Source: Planctomycetota bacterium
GTDB taxonomy: Bacteria > Planctomycetota > B15-G4 > SIAN01
Length of the DNA: 64,000 bases
Assembly (NCBI GenBank): GCA_016795285.1
Contig: JAEUIC010000019.1
Coordinates: forward strand, 136,442 to 200,441
Reading direction: 5' to 3'
Below are positions 48,806-58,469 of this stretch, in pieces. A program made the position numbers and the translations under genes. Position 1 is the stretch's first letter. The number at the start of each line of letters is the position of its first letter. The notes beneath the pieces are model-generated. The model was not told the DNA's origin, ran no database searches, and worked only from the letters and a program-made list of their open reading frames with translations.

Positions 48806-49860
48806 CACTTGCCTCCCGGCAGGAGCACGCGCGCGCCATCGCTCGAGATCGCGGTCACGTCTTGCGCGTCCTTCAGGATCGCCTCGATCCGCTCGCGGTA
48901 GAGGCGCGCCAGCAGCAGGCGACGCTCCTCCATGTTGCGCGCCTGCGTCAGCGAGACGACGCCGCTGGTCTTCACCTTGGCGTCGCTCACCAGCTCGCCC
49001 GCCTTCGCCTCCGCGTCCTGCAGCACGGCAGTGCGCTCCGACTCGGCCGCCTGCGCGACCCGTTGCGCCTCGCTGCGCGCCTCGGCCACGTCGCGCTCCG
49101 CTCCCTGCCGCGCCGAGAGCACCTGCTGGAAGGCGCCGGCCGCGCGCGGCGGCAGCTGCGCCGTCACGTCGACCCGCTCGATCCGCACGCCGAGCGCGCC
49201 GCCGCCCGCCTCGAGCTGCGCCAGCCGCTCGTTCATGCCGGTCATCAGGTCGCTGCGCAGCCGCTCGCGATCGGCCGCATCGATCTCGCGGCGCGCCGCC
49301 TCGACGTCGCCGCGATCGACCAGGTCGGGCCGCGCCACCAGCACGCCGTCGAGCGTGCGGCGCGCGCAGGCGCCGATGGCCGCCGCGCAGAAGAGGCGCT
49401 CCAACGCCGGCTCCAGCACGTCGCGCGCGACCAGCCATGCACGCGTGTCGACCACGCGATAGACGACCTGCGCGTCGAGGTGGACCACGCCCTCGTCGCC
49501 GGTCAGCAGGTGGCCGCCGTCGCGGCGCAGGTCGAAGCCGGGCAGCCGCCCCGGGAAGAGCGAGCTGCTCTGCGTCTCGCGCAGCGTCAACGCGCGCACC
49601 GGCACGGTGAGGAGGCGCTCGGCCGCCGGCACCAGCTCGACCTTCTCGATCGGCTCGGGCCACGCGAAGACGAGGCCGCTGCCCTGCTCGCGCACCACTT
49701 CGCCGAAGCGCAGGATCACGGCGCGCTGGTCGGGCTCGACCTGCTTCAGGCCGGAGGCGAACCAGACCGCCGCCAGCACCACCACGCCGAGCTGAAGGAA
49801 GCGGAAGGCGATGCCGATCGATTGCGAGAGCGCCCCCTCGCCCTTGGCGGCGCCGCTCAC
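48805..49860 (-). CDS. SPFH/band-7 protein, HflK-like
   Basis: 351 residues, one N-terminal membrane anchor ('FLQLGVVVLAAVWFAS'), then the band-7 fold starting 'GLKQVEPDQRAVILRFGEVV' with the typical 'GLVFAWPEPIEKVELV'. A long helical C-terminus ('SEAQRVAQAAESERTAVLQD') fits stomatin/HflK oligomers. Insertions include 'LVARDVLEPALERLFCAAAI'. Such proteins form large membrane-attached rings that organise or shield proteases and transporters. ATG 49860 overlaps the upstream SPFH gene by 4 nt, and the TGA shares one base with the metal ATPase start. FtsH, the classical HflKC partner, is not in the window. Confidence 0.88.
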   Translation of the reverse strand: MSGAAKGEGALSQSIGIAFRFLQLGVVVLAAVWFASGLKQVEPDQRAVILRFGEVVREQGSGLVFAWPEPIEKVELVPAAERLLTVPVRALTLRETQSSSLFPGRLPGFDLRRDGGHLLTGDEGVVHLDAQVVYRVVDTRAWLVARDVLEPALERLFCAAAIGACARRTLDGVLVARPDLVDRGDVEAARREIDAADRERLRSDLMTGMNERLAQLEAGGGALGVRIERVDVTAQLPPRAAGAFQQVLSARQGAERDVAEARSEAQRVAQAAESERTAVLQDAEAKAGELVSDAKVKTSGVVSLTQARNMEERRLLLARLYRERIEAILKDAQDVTAISSDGARVLLPGGK

Positions 49861-50936
49861 GAGCCGCCTCCTCCGGCCGGAGCGCCCTCGGCGGGCGGCT
49901 TCTCGCCCGAGCCCTCCGCCGGCGGCTTCTCGCCCTGCTCCTGCATCGCGCGCAGGCTCTCCGGCCCCTCGATCAGCACGCGGAACGGCGCGGCGTCGGT
50001 CTTCAGGATCAGCCGCGTCCCGTCATGGATGATCTGGTCGAGCACCTCGAGCGAGCGGAGGAACTCGTAGAGCTGCGGATCGGCCTGGTAGGCGTCGCCG
50101 TAGATCTTGGCGGCGGTCGTCTGCCCTTCCGCCTCGATCTTCGCCGCCTCCTCGTTCGCCTTGGCGCGCACGAGGCGCGCATCGGTGTCGGCCGCCGCGC
50201 GGATCTCGCCGGCCGCCTTGCGCCCGCGCGCCTGCACCTCCTCGGCGACCGTCGAGCGCTCCATCTTCATCCGCTCCACCGTCGCGTCGATGGTGGTGGT
50301 CGGCAGCGTGAGTCGCTCGACGCCGACCTGCTGCACGGTGATGCCGTAGACCGACCGGACGCGCTGCGCGAGCCCCTCCTTCATGCGCGCCTCGTAGTCG
50401 GAGAGGCGCAGCTTCGCGGCGTCGGTGTTGATCAGGTCGTCGAGCTGGAAGTTGGCGGTCGCCGTCTCCATGGTCGAGCCGAGGAAGGTGCGCAGCTGGT
50501 CAGCCGCCGTCTTCGGCTCGTTCCTCACGGCGCGCAGGAAGAGGCGGATCTGGTCGACGTCGGCCGGCACCTGCCATGCAGCGAACGACTGCACGAGGAT
50601 GCGCAACCCCTCCTTGGTGCCGACGTCGTGGAGCCCGCTCGAGGTGGTGCGCAGCCGCAGGTCGACCTCGACGGCGCGCTCGAAGGGGGCCGGCCACTTG
50701 AAGGCGAGCCCCGGCTCGACCAGCACGCGGCGCGGATCGCCGAAGCGGGTGATCACCATCGCGCTGCCTTGGCGGACCGGCACCGTCGTCGCGCCGAGCA
50801 CGGCGAAGATCAGCAGCAGCAGCGCCACGAAGTAGCGGCCCTTGCCGCGACGCGCGGGCGGGGCATCGCCAGCAGCGGAGGCAGCAGCAGATGCAGCCGC
50901 AGGAGCAGCAGCGGGAGCAGGCACGGGAGCGTTCAT
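49857..50936 (-). CDS. SPFH/band-7 protein, HflC-like
   Basis: 359 residues. After a Pro/Ala-rich leader and membrane anchor ('YFVALLLLIFAVLGATTVPV') the SPFH domain begins 'VRQGSAMVITRFGDPRRVLV' and continues 'EPGLAFKWPAPFERAVEVD', closely HflC-like. The helical stalk has 'ATVERMKMERSTVAEEVQAR' and 'AKANEEAAKIEAEGQTTAAK', typical of HflC. The tail is a short repeat, GEKPPAEG twice. ATG 50936 overlaps the stop of the largest SPFH gene by 4 nt (ATGA), and its own stop is overlapped the same way by the next gene, so all four genes are likely translated in series. Confidence 0.9.
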   Translation of the reverse strand: MNAPVPAPAAAPAAASAAASAAGDAPPARRGKGRYFVALLLLIFAVLGATTVPVRQGSAMVITRFGDPRRVLVEPGLAFKWPAPFERAVEVDLRLRTTSSGLHDVGTKEGLRILVQSFAAWQVPADVDQIRLFLRAVRNEPKTAADQLRTFLGSTMETATANFQLDDLINTDAAKLRLSDYEARMKEGLAQRVRSVYGITVQQVGVERLTLPTTTIDATVERMKMERSTVAEEVQARGRKAAGEIRAAADTDARLVRAKANEEAAKIEAEGQTTAAKIYGDAYQADPQLYEFLRSLEVLDQIIHDGTRLILKTDAAPFRVLIEGPESLRAMQEQGEKPPAEGSGEKPPAEGAPAGGGGS

Positions 50937-52843
50937 TCGTACCCCGACGCAGGAAGGGCCGGCGAGCTCGACCGCAGGTCCAATGTCGGACCGGGCTCGA
51001 GCTCGAGGCGGTGGTCGATCAGGTCGAAACGGGCGCGCACCAGCGACTTGGCCAGCGTCTGCAGCCAGCGCTCGAGCGCGAGGACGGGGCCGGCCAGCGT
51101 GAAGCTCGCCTGGTCGGCGTCGAAGCGGTGGCGCGCGGCGGTGGCGGCGGCGATCCGCTCGCCGGCGACCGCTTGCGCCGAGTACTTGCGGTCGATCGCC
51201 TCGCCGGCTGCCTCCGCTTCGAGGCGCGCGCGGCGCGTCCGCTCGACGCTGATGGCGGTGTTGGAGGCGATCTCGGCGGCCTGCACGCGGTGGTAGGCGC
51301 CCGCCGCGCCGACCGGCGGATGGATCGCGTCGATCAGCACCGCGGTCACCTCGAGGCCGCTCTGCAGCGCGTCGAGCTGCCGCTGCAGCTCGGCGTGGAT
51401 CGAGCTGGCGAGGCGGTCGCGATCGTCGCCGATCACCTTGTCGAGCGGCCGCGTCGCGAAGTCGCGCACCAGCAGGCGCCCCGACAGCGCGCGCACCAGC
51501 GCATCGCCATCGGCCACCTGGAAGAGCGCGCGGCGCGCCGAGTCGTCGTCGAGGCCGATGCGCCAGCCGATCTTCACGTCGGCGGTGGCGAGCTGGAAGC
51601 TCTGCGCATCGCTGCCGGCGGCGATGCCGACGCCCGGGATCAGGTAGGAGCCCTCGGTCGGATGCGACTGGCTCCAGAGGCGATCGACGGAAGGCGGCGG
51701 CGCCGCTTCGACCTCGATCGGCGCCTCGACCGGCGCCTCGACATCGAGCGCGACCGGCGTCGAGTGGACCACGCCGAACTCGACCTTGCGGATCGTGCCG
51801 AACGGCCACGGCAGGTGGACGGCGAGGCCCGACGGCACCACCGCGACCGGCTCGCCCATGCGCTCGTAGACGCCGCGCTCGTCGGGCTGCAGCACCGTGA
51901 GGCCGCTCGTGAGCCACGCGACGAAGCAGAGTCCCGCCACCAGCGGCGCCGCGGCGCTGCGCAGGTAGCGGAACGCCCAGAGGCGCGACAGGTCGACGCC
52001 GAACCGCTCGCGCAGCGCGTCGCTGAAGCCGCGGGCCGGGCCGAACTTCGCCAGCAGCACGCTCGCCGAGAAGCTGTCGACCAGCGAGACGGCCCCCTTC
52101 GCGTCGCCCACCGGCAGGAGCGGCCGCACCAGCGCGCGCAGCGCCAGCTCGCCGCCGACCAACAGGCCGAGCCCGGCGCCGACCCGCCCGATCCAGTAGG
52201 TCGACGCGAAGCCGACCTTGCGCGCCAGCGCGTCGATGGCGGTGAGCGCGAGCTCGAAGAGGACGGCGCGCAGCACGCGCGCGATGCCGGCCGCCTCGGC
52301 CGCTTCGGAATTGGGCAGCGTGGCGAGGCGGCGCTCGAGCACCAGCAGCGGGAAGCAGGCGACCAGCGCCGTCACGCCGAGCGGCAGCGAGTAGGCCAGC
52401 GGATCGGCGGTGGGCCAGCAGCGCCAGCGGAGCACGACGCCCGAGCCGGCGACCAGCAGCACCAGCCCCGCCTCGACCCACGCGGCGCGCACCAGCGCGC
52501 GATGGCGTCCCTTCGCGAGCTCGGCGGCGGTCGGCGGCGCGGGCGGCTCGGCCGGCTTCGCCGCCTCCTCGGCCGCGCGCTCCTCGTCGATCGCCGGCGG
52601 CGGCGGCACCCACTCGGCAGCGCGCTTGCGCCCGCGCGCGAAGAGCGCCGCACCGAGCAGCGCCGCGGCGGCGGAGTGGAGCGCACCACCGGCCCCCGCG
52701 AACCAGCCGAGCGAGAGCGGCGCCGCGCCGGTTCCGGCCACCTCGAAGAGGACGGGACCCAGCGCGACGCAGAGCCCCCCGAGCAGGCAGAGCCCGCCCG
52801 CCGTGAACCAGAGCGGTGCCCGCCTGGCCGCACCTTCGCTCAT
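50933..52843 (-). CDS. Polytopic SPFH/band-7 protein (HflK-related with N-terminal multi-span domain)
   Basis: 636 residues from ATG 52843 (GAGGAG upstream). The first 330 residues contain five or six hydrophobic spans ('WFTAGGLCLLGGLCVALG', 'LVLLVAGSGVVLRW', 'LPLGVTALVACFPLLVL', 'IGRVGAGLGLLVGGELAL', 'PLVAGLCFVAWLTSG'), unlike normal HflK, which has one. The band-7 part follows ('LTVLQPDERGVYERMGEP', 'GLAVHLPWPFGTIRKVEF'), then the helical stalk with 'RRARLEAEAAGEAIDRKYSA'. It is the first gene of the three-SPFH plus ATPase operon and may form the scaffold base. The 188-bp gap before it has no gene. Confidence 0.88.
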   Translation of the reverse strand: MSEGAARRAPLWFTAGGLCLLGGLCVALGPVLFEVAGTGAAPLSLGWFAGAGGALHSAAAALLGAALFARGRKRAAEWVPPPPAIDEERAAEEAAKPAEPPAPPTAAELAKGRHRALVRAAWVEAGLVLLVAGSGVVLRWRCWPTADPLAYSLPLGVTALVACFPLLVLERRLATLPNSEAAEAAGIARVLRAVLFELALTAIDALARKVGFASTYWIGRVGAGLGLLVGGELALRALVRPLLPVGDAKGAVSLVDSFSASVLLAKFGPARGFSDALRERFGVDLSRLWAFRYLRSAAAPLVAGLCFVAWLTSGLTVLQPDERGVYERMGEPVAVVPSGLAVHLPWPFGTIRKVEFGVVHSTPVALDVEAPVEAPIEVEAAPPPSVDRLWSQSHPTEGSYLIPGVGIAAGSDAQSFQLATADVKIGWRIGLDDDSARRALFQVADGDALVRALSGRLLVRDFATRPLDKVIGDDRDRLASSIHAELQRQLDALQSGLEVTAVLIDAIHPPVGAAGAYHRVQAAEIASNTAISVERTRRARLEAEAAGEAIDRKYSAQAVAGERIAAATAARHRFDADQASFTLAGPVLALERWLQTLAKSLVRARFDLIDHRLELEPGPTLDLRSSSPALPASGYE

Positions 52844-53031
52844 CGACGACTCCTCGCACCCCGCGCCACGGCCCACGCCTCCGACCCCGCGCTCCCCGTG
52901 GAGAGGCGGCTTGGACGGAGCTCGCGAGGCGCCATCCCGGCCCCCCGCCGACGTGAGGCGCGAATGATGCCGTGGCGCGGGCGGATGCGAAGCGGCCCGC
53001 CGAGCGACCGCGGCCGCGCGCTTCCCTCCGC

Positions 53032-53871
53032 CTACGCGCCCTGCTCGCGCGGCGCCGGCTCGCCCGCCGTCCGCCCCTCGCGATCGCCCTGCAGCGCCCA
53101 CGGGTCGATGCCCCAGTCGTCGCGGAACGCGGCGAGGTCGCGCTCGAGCAGGCGGCGGATCGCGGCGGCCTGCTCGGCGCTTGGCGTGACGGCGCGCTCG
53201 ACCTCGCGCAGCGCGGCGGCGCGGTCGCCACCGCAGCGCGGCAGCAGGCGCTGCAGCAATCGCTCGCGATGGTTCTCCCCCGCGTTCGCCTTGCCGACCG
53301 GGAGCGGAGCCGCGCGCTCGTCGAGTTCGAGCCAGCGCCACAACCGCTGCGTCAGGCCGGCCGGATCGCGTTTCAGCTCGTCGAAGGTGACGACGGCGAT
53401 CGACTCGCGGCCGTGCGCCACGACGTAGGGGTGGAGCTGCAGGTGGTAGTTCGAGTGCATCACCGCGTGCGGCGCGATGCGCAGCTCGATCGGCTCGCGG
53501 ATCCAGCCGGCCGCCATCGAGTGGAGGTACTCGGAGCGCAGCCGGGCGATCGGGTGGCGGACCAGGTAGATGAAGCGGAAGCGGGCGTGGTGATCGAACG
53601 CGTAGCGCGAGGTCGCGATCGCCGCGCTCGGGAAGGCGGGGAGCTTCGTGTACTTGGTCGACGCCTCGAGCGCGTAGCGATGGCGCCCCGGCTGCCAATC
53701 CCACAGGCGGCTGTACTCGGCGAGCCCTTGGCGCCACCGTTCGCGCTCGGCGAGGAAGTCGGGCTCCTTGTCGCGGCACGGCGCGATCTGCGGATGCTGC
53801 GCCAGCAGCTCGAAGAGCGTGGTCGTGCCCGCCTTCATCGCCCCGATCAGCAGCACGAACCGATCGATCAT
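53032..53871 (-). CDS. Sulfotransferase family protein
   Basis: 279 residues with the PAPS-binding 5' phosphosulfate loop 'LLIGAMKAGTTTLFELL' (residues 7-23) and the 3' phosphate motif 'LVRHPIARLRSEYLHSM'. It lacks a signal peptide, so it is cytoplasmic or peripheral and would sulfate a small molecule or sugar from PAPS. Acceptor unknown; heparan-type N/O-sulfotransferase relatives are also found in marine bacteria. It lies 47 bp after egtB on the same strand. The stop is TAG. Confidence 0.87.
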   Translation of the reverse strand: MIDRFVLLIGAMKAGTTTLFELLAQHPQIAPCRDKEPDFLAERERWRQGLAEYSRLWDWQPGRHRYALEASTKYTKLPAFPSAAIATSRYAFDHHARFRFIYLVRHPIARLRSEYLHSMAAGWIREPIELRIAPHAVMHSNYHLQLHPYVVAHGRESIAVVTFDELKRDPAGLTQRLWRWLELDERAAPLPVGKANAGENHRERLLQRLLPRCGGDRAAALREVERAVTPSAEQAAAIRRLLERDLAAFRDDWGIDPWALQGDREGRTAGEPAPREQGA

Positions 53872-53918
53872 CGCCCGCTCCCCCACCTGCTGACGTCCGC
53901 CCCGCCCCTCGCGCCCCC

Positions 53919-55307
53919 TCACCCGTCGCGCGCGAGGCGCAGCCCCGTCCGCTGCCAGCGCGCGGTCGCGGGGAAGAAGTTGCGATAGGTGAGGCGCGCG
54001 TGGCCTTCGGGGGTGAAGCGCGAGCTGCCGCGCAGCACCTGCTGGTTCACCATGAACTTGCCGTTGTACTCGCCGATCGCGCCGGCGGCCGGCCGGTAGC
54101 CGGGGTAGCCGACGTAGGGGCTCGCGGTCCACTGCCACGCCTCGCCGAACAGCTCGAGCAGCGGCGGAGCGGCCGCGGGCGCGCCGGCGGCGTCGGGCTT
54201 CTTCGCCGCGCGCTGCGGCAGCGGCGGCGCGAAGAAGGCGGTGAGCTCCGGCGGCACCGCGCTCGGCGGCGGCGGCTTCCCGCCCGCGCCGGCTCGCCCG
54301 ATCGCCGGCGGCGACGTCCGGACCTGCGCGCTGCGCGCCGCGTGCTCCCACTCCTGCTCGGTCGGCAGTCGCGCGCCGGCGAAGCGCGCGAACGCGTCCG
54401 CCTCGAAGAAGCTCACGTGGACCAGCGGCGCCTCGGGCTCGAGCGGCAGCAGGCCTCGCAGCGTGAAGCGGTGGCGCTCACTGCCGTCGCCGCGCCAATA
54501 CGCGGGCGCCGTGATCCCCTCGCGGCGCACCCAGTCCCACCCTTCGGCGAGCCAGAAGCGCGGCTCGCGGTAGCCGCCGGCGTCGACGAAAGCGGCGAAC
54601 TCCCCTTGCGTCACCAGTCGCGTCGCGAGCTCGAACGTCTCGAGCACCACACGATGGCGCGGCCGCTCGTTGTCGAAGGTGAAGTCGCTGCCCGCCGCGC
54701 CGATCTGCGCCAGCCCGCCCTCGAAGCGGCGCCACGCCGCCGCCGGCCGAGTCGGCACGCTCGCCGCTGCGCGCCGCTGGCCTTCGAAGCGATCGTCGTC
54801 GGCATAGACGGGCGCCTGCGGGTTCTGCGCCAGCAGGTGGAGCGCGTCGGTGAGCAGCAGCTCCTGATGCTGCTGCTCGTGATGGAGGCCGAGCACCAGC
54901 CGCTCGAGCACGCCATCGGGCAGCCCCGCCGCGAGGCAGCGCACCACGCGCGCGTCGACGGCGCGCCGCCACGCCATCACCTCGGCGAGCGTCGGTCGCG
55001 TGATCAGCCCGCGCGACGGTCGCGCGAGACGCGGCCCGACCGCCTCGTAGTAGCTGTTGAAGAGGAAGCGCAAGTGCGGGTCGTGCGGCGCGAAGCCGGG
55101 CTCCCCCTCCTGCAGCACGAACTCCTCGAAGAACCACGTGGTGTGGGCGAGGTGCCACTTGGTCGGGCTCGCGTCCGGCATCGACTGAGCCTGCTGGTCC
55201 TCGGGCGAGAGCGGCGCGGCGAGCGCCTCGGTGGCGGCGCGCACGGCGAGGTAGCGGTCGACGAGCGGCGGGAACTTCGGGTGCGGAGCGGCGGCGTCAC
55301 TTGGCAT
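53919..55307 (-). CDS. egtB: EgtB-type ergothioneine biosynthesis iron-dependent sulfoxide synthase
   Basis: 462 residues. The N-terminal DinB-like domain provides the three-His iron site: His in 'KWHLAHTTWFF' (residue 52) and the HxxxH of 'LHHEQQHQELL' (143 and 147). The C-terminal FGE-sulfatase-like domain has 'VTQGEFAAFVDAGGY', 'RLPTEQEWEHAA' and 'GEAWQWTASPY'. EgtB links trimethylhistidine to cysteine or gamma-glutamylcysteine in ergothioneine synthesis. No EgtD (histidine methyltransferase) is adjacent, so it may be elsewhere, or the enzyme may serve a related thiol. Only 22 bp separates its start from that of the rhamnosidase. Confidence 0.9.
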   Translation of the reverse strand: MPSDAAAPHPKFPPLVDRYLAVRAATEALAAPLSPEDQQAQSMPDASPTKWHLAHTTWFFEEFVLQEGEPGFAPHDPHLRFLFNSYYEAVGPRLARPSRGLITRPTLAEVMAWRRAVDARVVRCLAAGLPDGVLERLVLGLHHEQQHQELLLTDALHLLAQNPQAPVYADDDRFEGQRRAAASVPTRPAAAWRRFEGGLAQIGAAGSDFTFDNERPRHRVVLETFELATRLVTQGEFAAFVDAGGYREPRFWLAEGWDWVRREGITAPAYWRGDGSERHRFTLRGLLPLEPEAPLVHVSFFEADAFARFAGARLPTEQEWEHAARSAQVRTSPPAIGRAGAGGKPPPPSAVPPELTAFFAPPLPQRAAKKPDAAGAPAAAPPLLELFGEAWQWTASPYVGYPGYRPAAGAIGEYNGKFMVNQQVLRGSSRFTPEGHARLTYRNFFPATARWQRTGLRLARDG

Positions 55308-55329
55308 GGCGCGAGTCTACGATCGCGCC

Positions 55330-58300
55330 ATGGCGACGCGCTCCACGCCCCTGCTGCCGCTGCTCGCGCTGCTGCTGGCGCTCGCCTCGCTGCAATGCGG
55401 CGCCGCGCAGGAGTCGCGCGCCCTGCCCGCGGCCGCGCAGCGCAGCGACGAGGAGTTCGACGGCCCGCGCCCGCTCCCCTTCGCCCTCTGCGAGCTGCGC
55501 TGCGAGCGGCAGCGCGAGCCGATCGGCATCGGCGCGCGGCGCCCGCTGCTCTCGTGGCTCGCGTCCACGACGAGCGCCGATCCGTGGCGCGATCGCCGCA
55601 TCACCGCGTGGCGCGTCGTGGCGGCCAGCACGCCCGAGCGCTTCGCGGCCGGCGACTTCGATCGCTGGGACTCCGGCCGCGTCGAGGGCGATGCCACCGC
55701 CGTCCGTTGGGGCGGCGCACTGCTGCCGTCGCGCTCGCAAGTGTGGTGGAGCGTCGAACTCTGGAACGAGCGCGGCGAGCGGTCGTTCGGCTACCCACCG
55801 GAGCGCTTCACGGTCGGCCTGCTCGAGGCGGTCGCGCCCGACGCCACCGACGACGCCACCCCCGACGCCACCATCGAAGCGTGGAGCGCGCGGTGGATCG
55901 GCGCCGCCGACGCCGCGACGCCGCAGCGCACCGTCTCGCCATGGCTCACGCTCGACTTCGAGCTGCCGGCCGACGCGCGGCGCGTGCGCGCGTGGGTCGC
56001 GTCGCTCGGCAGCCACCAGCTCTGGATCGATGGAGCGCGCTGGAACGAGGAGTGGATCGCGCCCGGCGGTGGCAGCCCCGTCGAGTTCGCGCCCGGGATG
56101 GTCGACTTCTCGCAGCGCACGCGCGTCGTCGAGTACGAAGCGGAGCGCGCCGGCGCAACGCCGCAACTCGATGCCGGCCCCCACCGCCTCGGCCTCTGGC
56201 TCCACTCCGCCTTCGCGCGCCACGCGCCGTTCCAGGTCGCCGCCCACCCGCTGGTGCGCGCGCAGTTCGAGTTCGAGCTGGTCGACGGTCGCCGTTTCAC
56301 CGTCGCGACCGGCCCGCAGTGGCGCGCGACGCCGAGCTCGATCACCGCCGTCGGCGGCTTCGAGCCGGGCGACTACGGCGGCGAACGGATCGACGCCGCG
56401 CGCGATTCGCTGCCGTGGTGCCTGCCGCAAGCGAGCGCCCGCCGCGCGACTGGCTCGCGTGACGCAATCGTCGACGCGTCGGCGCTGGACTGGCAACCGG
56501 TCGCGCTCTTCGATCCGCAGCTCGCGACGCTCGCGCTCGACGCCCCGCCCGATCGGCGGCGCGAGTCGCTCGCGGTGGTGGCGATCGAGGCGCTGCCCGA
56601 AGGCTGGCGCATCGACTTCGGCAAGGCGTTCAACGGGCAGGTGGCGATCGAGCTCTGCGGCACGCCCCACGCGCTCGTCACGCTCGGTCTGGCGGAGCGG
56701 CGCGACGAGGAGGCGAGTTGGGGGCAGCGCGGCGAACTCGTGCTCGATGGCGAGGGGCGCGGCGCGTTCGTGAACCGCTTCACGCCGTGGGCCGGTCGCT
56801 GGCTCACGCTGCGCGGCGCGATCGAGGCGCCCGAGGAGGACGACGCCGAAGCGTGGCTGGTGCGCCCCGACTTCGAGGCGAACAGCTCCTTCGCGTGCAG
56901 CGACGCGGCGCTGCAGCGGCTCGACGAGGCGGCGGCGTGGACGTGGGAGTGCCTGGTCCTCGGCGGCGCGCCGCAGGATTGCCCCCACCGCGAGCGGCTC
57001 GGCTACGGCGGCGATGCGCACGCGACGCTGGCACTCGGGCTCGGGCGGTTCGACAGCGCGGCGCTCTACGCGCGTTGGATGGACGACTGGGCGGCGCTGC
57101 AGGCGGCCGACGGCGACCTGCCGTTCAGCTGCCCCACCTATGCGGGCGGCGGCGGACCGGCGTGGAGCGGCCTCGTCGTGCAGCTCGCGTGGGAGCAGTG
57201 GCTGCGCACCGCCGATCGCGACGCGCTCGAGCACGCGTGGCCGACCCTCGCGCGCTGGCTCGCGCACCTCGAGACGCGCACGCGCGACGGCTTGCTGCAG
57301 CCCGATCCGGCGCCGAAGTGGGTCCTCGCCGAACTCGCGTGGCTCGACGATTGGCTGGCGCCCGGCAGCGATCCGCGCGCGAGCCGCTTCGACGACAAGA
57401 GCGCCTTCTTCCAGAACGCCTACCGCGTCGGCTGCGTGCGACGCGCGGCCGAGCTGGCGCGCGCGCTGCAGCGCGACGACGAGGCGGCGGCGCTGGCGCG
57501 GCGCGGCGACGAGCTGGCGGCGGCCGTCCACGCCCGCTTCTGGAACGAGGCGCGCGGCGCGTGGGTCACGCGTTCGACGGTGAATGCGCTGCTCGGGCTC
57601 TTCGCGGAGCTCGGCGACGCACCGCTGCGCGAGGCGCAGTTCGCGAAGCTCGCGGCGCGCTTCGAAGGCGGCGCGCGCATCGACACGGGGCTGCACGGCA
57701 CCTGGCTGCTGGTGCGCGAGCTGCTGGCGCGCGATCGCGCTGATCTGCTCGTGGCGCTGGCGCGTCAGGAGGAAGTGCCGAGCTTCCAAGGGTTGCTGGC
57801 CGGCGACGCCACGACGCTCGGCGAGACGTGGGAGGGCCGCTTCTCGCGCATCCACGCCTGCTGGCTCTCGATCGGCGCGCTCGCCACCGAAGGGGTGCTC
57901 GGCGTGCGACCCCGCCTCGCGACGCCGGGCTACCGCGAGTTCGACGTCGTGCCGCTGCTCGACCACGGGATCGAGGAGGCGCGCGGATCGATCACGACGC
58001 CGCACGGCGCGATCGCCCTGTCGTGGGAAGCGCGCGAGGCGCGGCGCGAGGCGACGGGCGGCGCGGCGGCCGGTGCCACGGCGACGGCGCAGATGGTCCA
58101 CCTCGACGTGCCGATCGGCGCGACGGCGCACCTCGTCATCCCGCTCCGCGACGGCGACGAGCTGCAACTGGTCGACGGCAAGTTCGTGGTGCCGATCGAG
58201 ACGCGCGTCGGCGACCGCGGCTACGGCATCCGCCGCGTGGTGCAAAGGCCCCGCCACCCGGCCTTCAAGGTGGCGGACCGCAAGGTGGCGGGGCAGTTGC

Positions 58301-58398
58301 ACCACGTCGCCGTCGAACTCGGTTCGGGCCACTACGACTTCGTGCGCGGGCCACCGGAGCTCGAGCGGCGGCCGCCGCCCGCGAAGTCGGGGCGTTAG
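55330..58398 (+). CDS. Secreted alpha-L-rhamnosidase-like glycoside hydrolase (GH78)
   Basis: 1022 residues from ATG 55330, which gives an N-terminal export signal ('LLPLLALLLALASLQC'); an ATG at 55306 in frame would add eight residues. The N-terminal beta-domains precede an (alpha/alpha)6 barrel with the GH78 catalytic region 'CPHRERLGYGGDAHATLALG' and later 'SCPTYAGGGGPAWSG' and 'VQLAWEQW'. The expected acidic residues Asp and Glu are kept. It would release L-rhamnose from polysaccharides, pectin or glycosides outside the cell, consistent with a heterotrophic polysaccharide-degrading lifestyle. Lipobox-like Cys at the signal end is ambiguous (Gln at -1). Confidence 0.87.
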   Translation: MATRSTPLLPLLALLLALASLQCGAAQESRALPAAAQRSDEEFDGPRPLPFALCELRCERQREPIGIGARRPLLSWLASTTSADPWRDRRITAWRVVAASTPERFAAGDFDRWDSGRVEGDATAVRWGGALLPSRSQVWWSVELWNERGERSFGYPPERFTVGLLEAVAPDATDDATPDATIEAWSARWIGAADAATPQRTVSPWLTLDFELPADARRVRAWVASLGSHQLWIDGARWNEEWIAPGGGSPVEFAPGMVDFSQRTRVVEYEAERAGATPQLDAGPHRLGLWLHSAFARHAPFQVAAHPLVRAQFEFELVDGRRFTVATGPQWRATPSSITAVGGFEPGDYGGERIDAARDSLPWCLPQASARRATGSRDAIVDASALDWQPVALFDPQLATLALDAPPDRRRESLAVVAIEALPEGWRIDFGKAFNGQVAIELCGTPHALVTLGLAERRDEEASWGQRGELVLDGEGRGAFVNRFTPWAGRWLTLRGAIEAPEEDDAEAWLVRPDFEANSSFACSDAALQRLDEAAAWTWECLVLGGAPQDCPHRERLGYGGDAHATLALGLGRFDSAALYARWMDDWAALQAADGDLPFSCPTYAGGGGPAWSGLVVQLAWEQWLRTADRDALEHAWPTLARWLAHLETRTRDGLLQPDPAPKWVLAELAWLDDWLAPGSDPRASRFDDKSAFFQNAYRVGCVRRAAELARALQRDDEAAALARRGDELAAAVHARFWNEARGAWVTRSTVNALLGLFAELGDAPLREAQFAKLAARFEGGARIDTGLHGTWLLVRELLARDRADLLVALARQEEVPSFQGLLAGDATTLGETWEGRFSRIHACWLSIGALATEGVLGVRPRLATPGYREFDVVPLLDHGIEEARGSITTPHGAIALSWEAREARREATGGAAAGATATAQMVHLDVPIGATAHLVIPLRDGDELQLVDGKFVVPIETRVGDRGYGIRRVVQRPRHPAFKVADRKVAGQLHHVAVELGSGHYDFVRGPPELERRPPPAKSGR

Positions 58399-58469
58399 CG
58401 CGGCAGCAGTGCGCGATGGAACGACGCCGCCGCGCGGCAGTACCCCGTTCATCCCGATCGGAGCCGACC

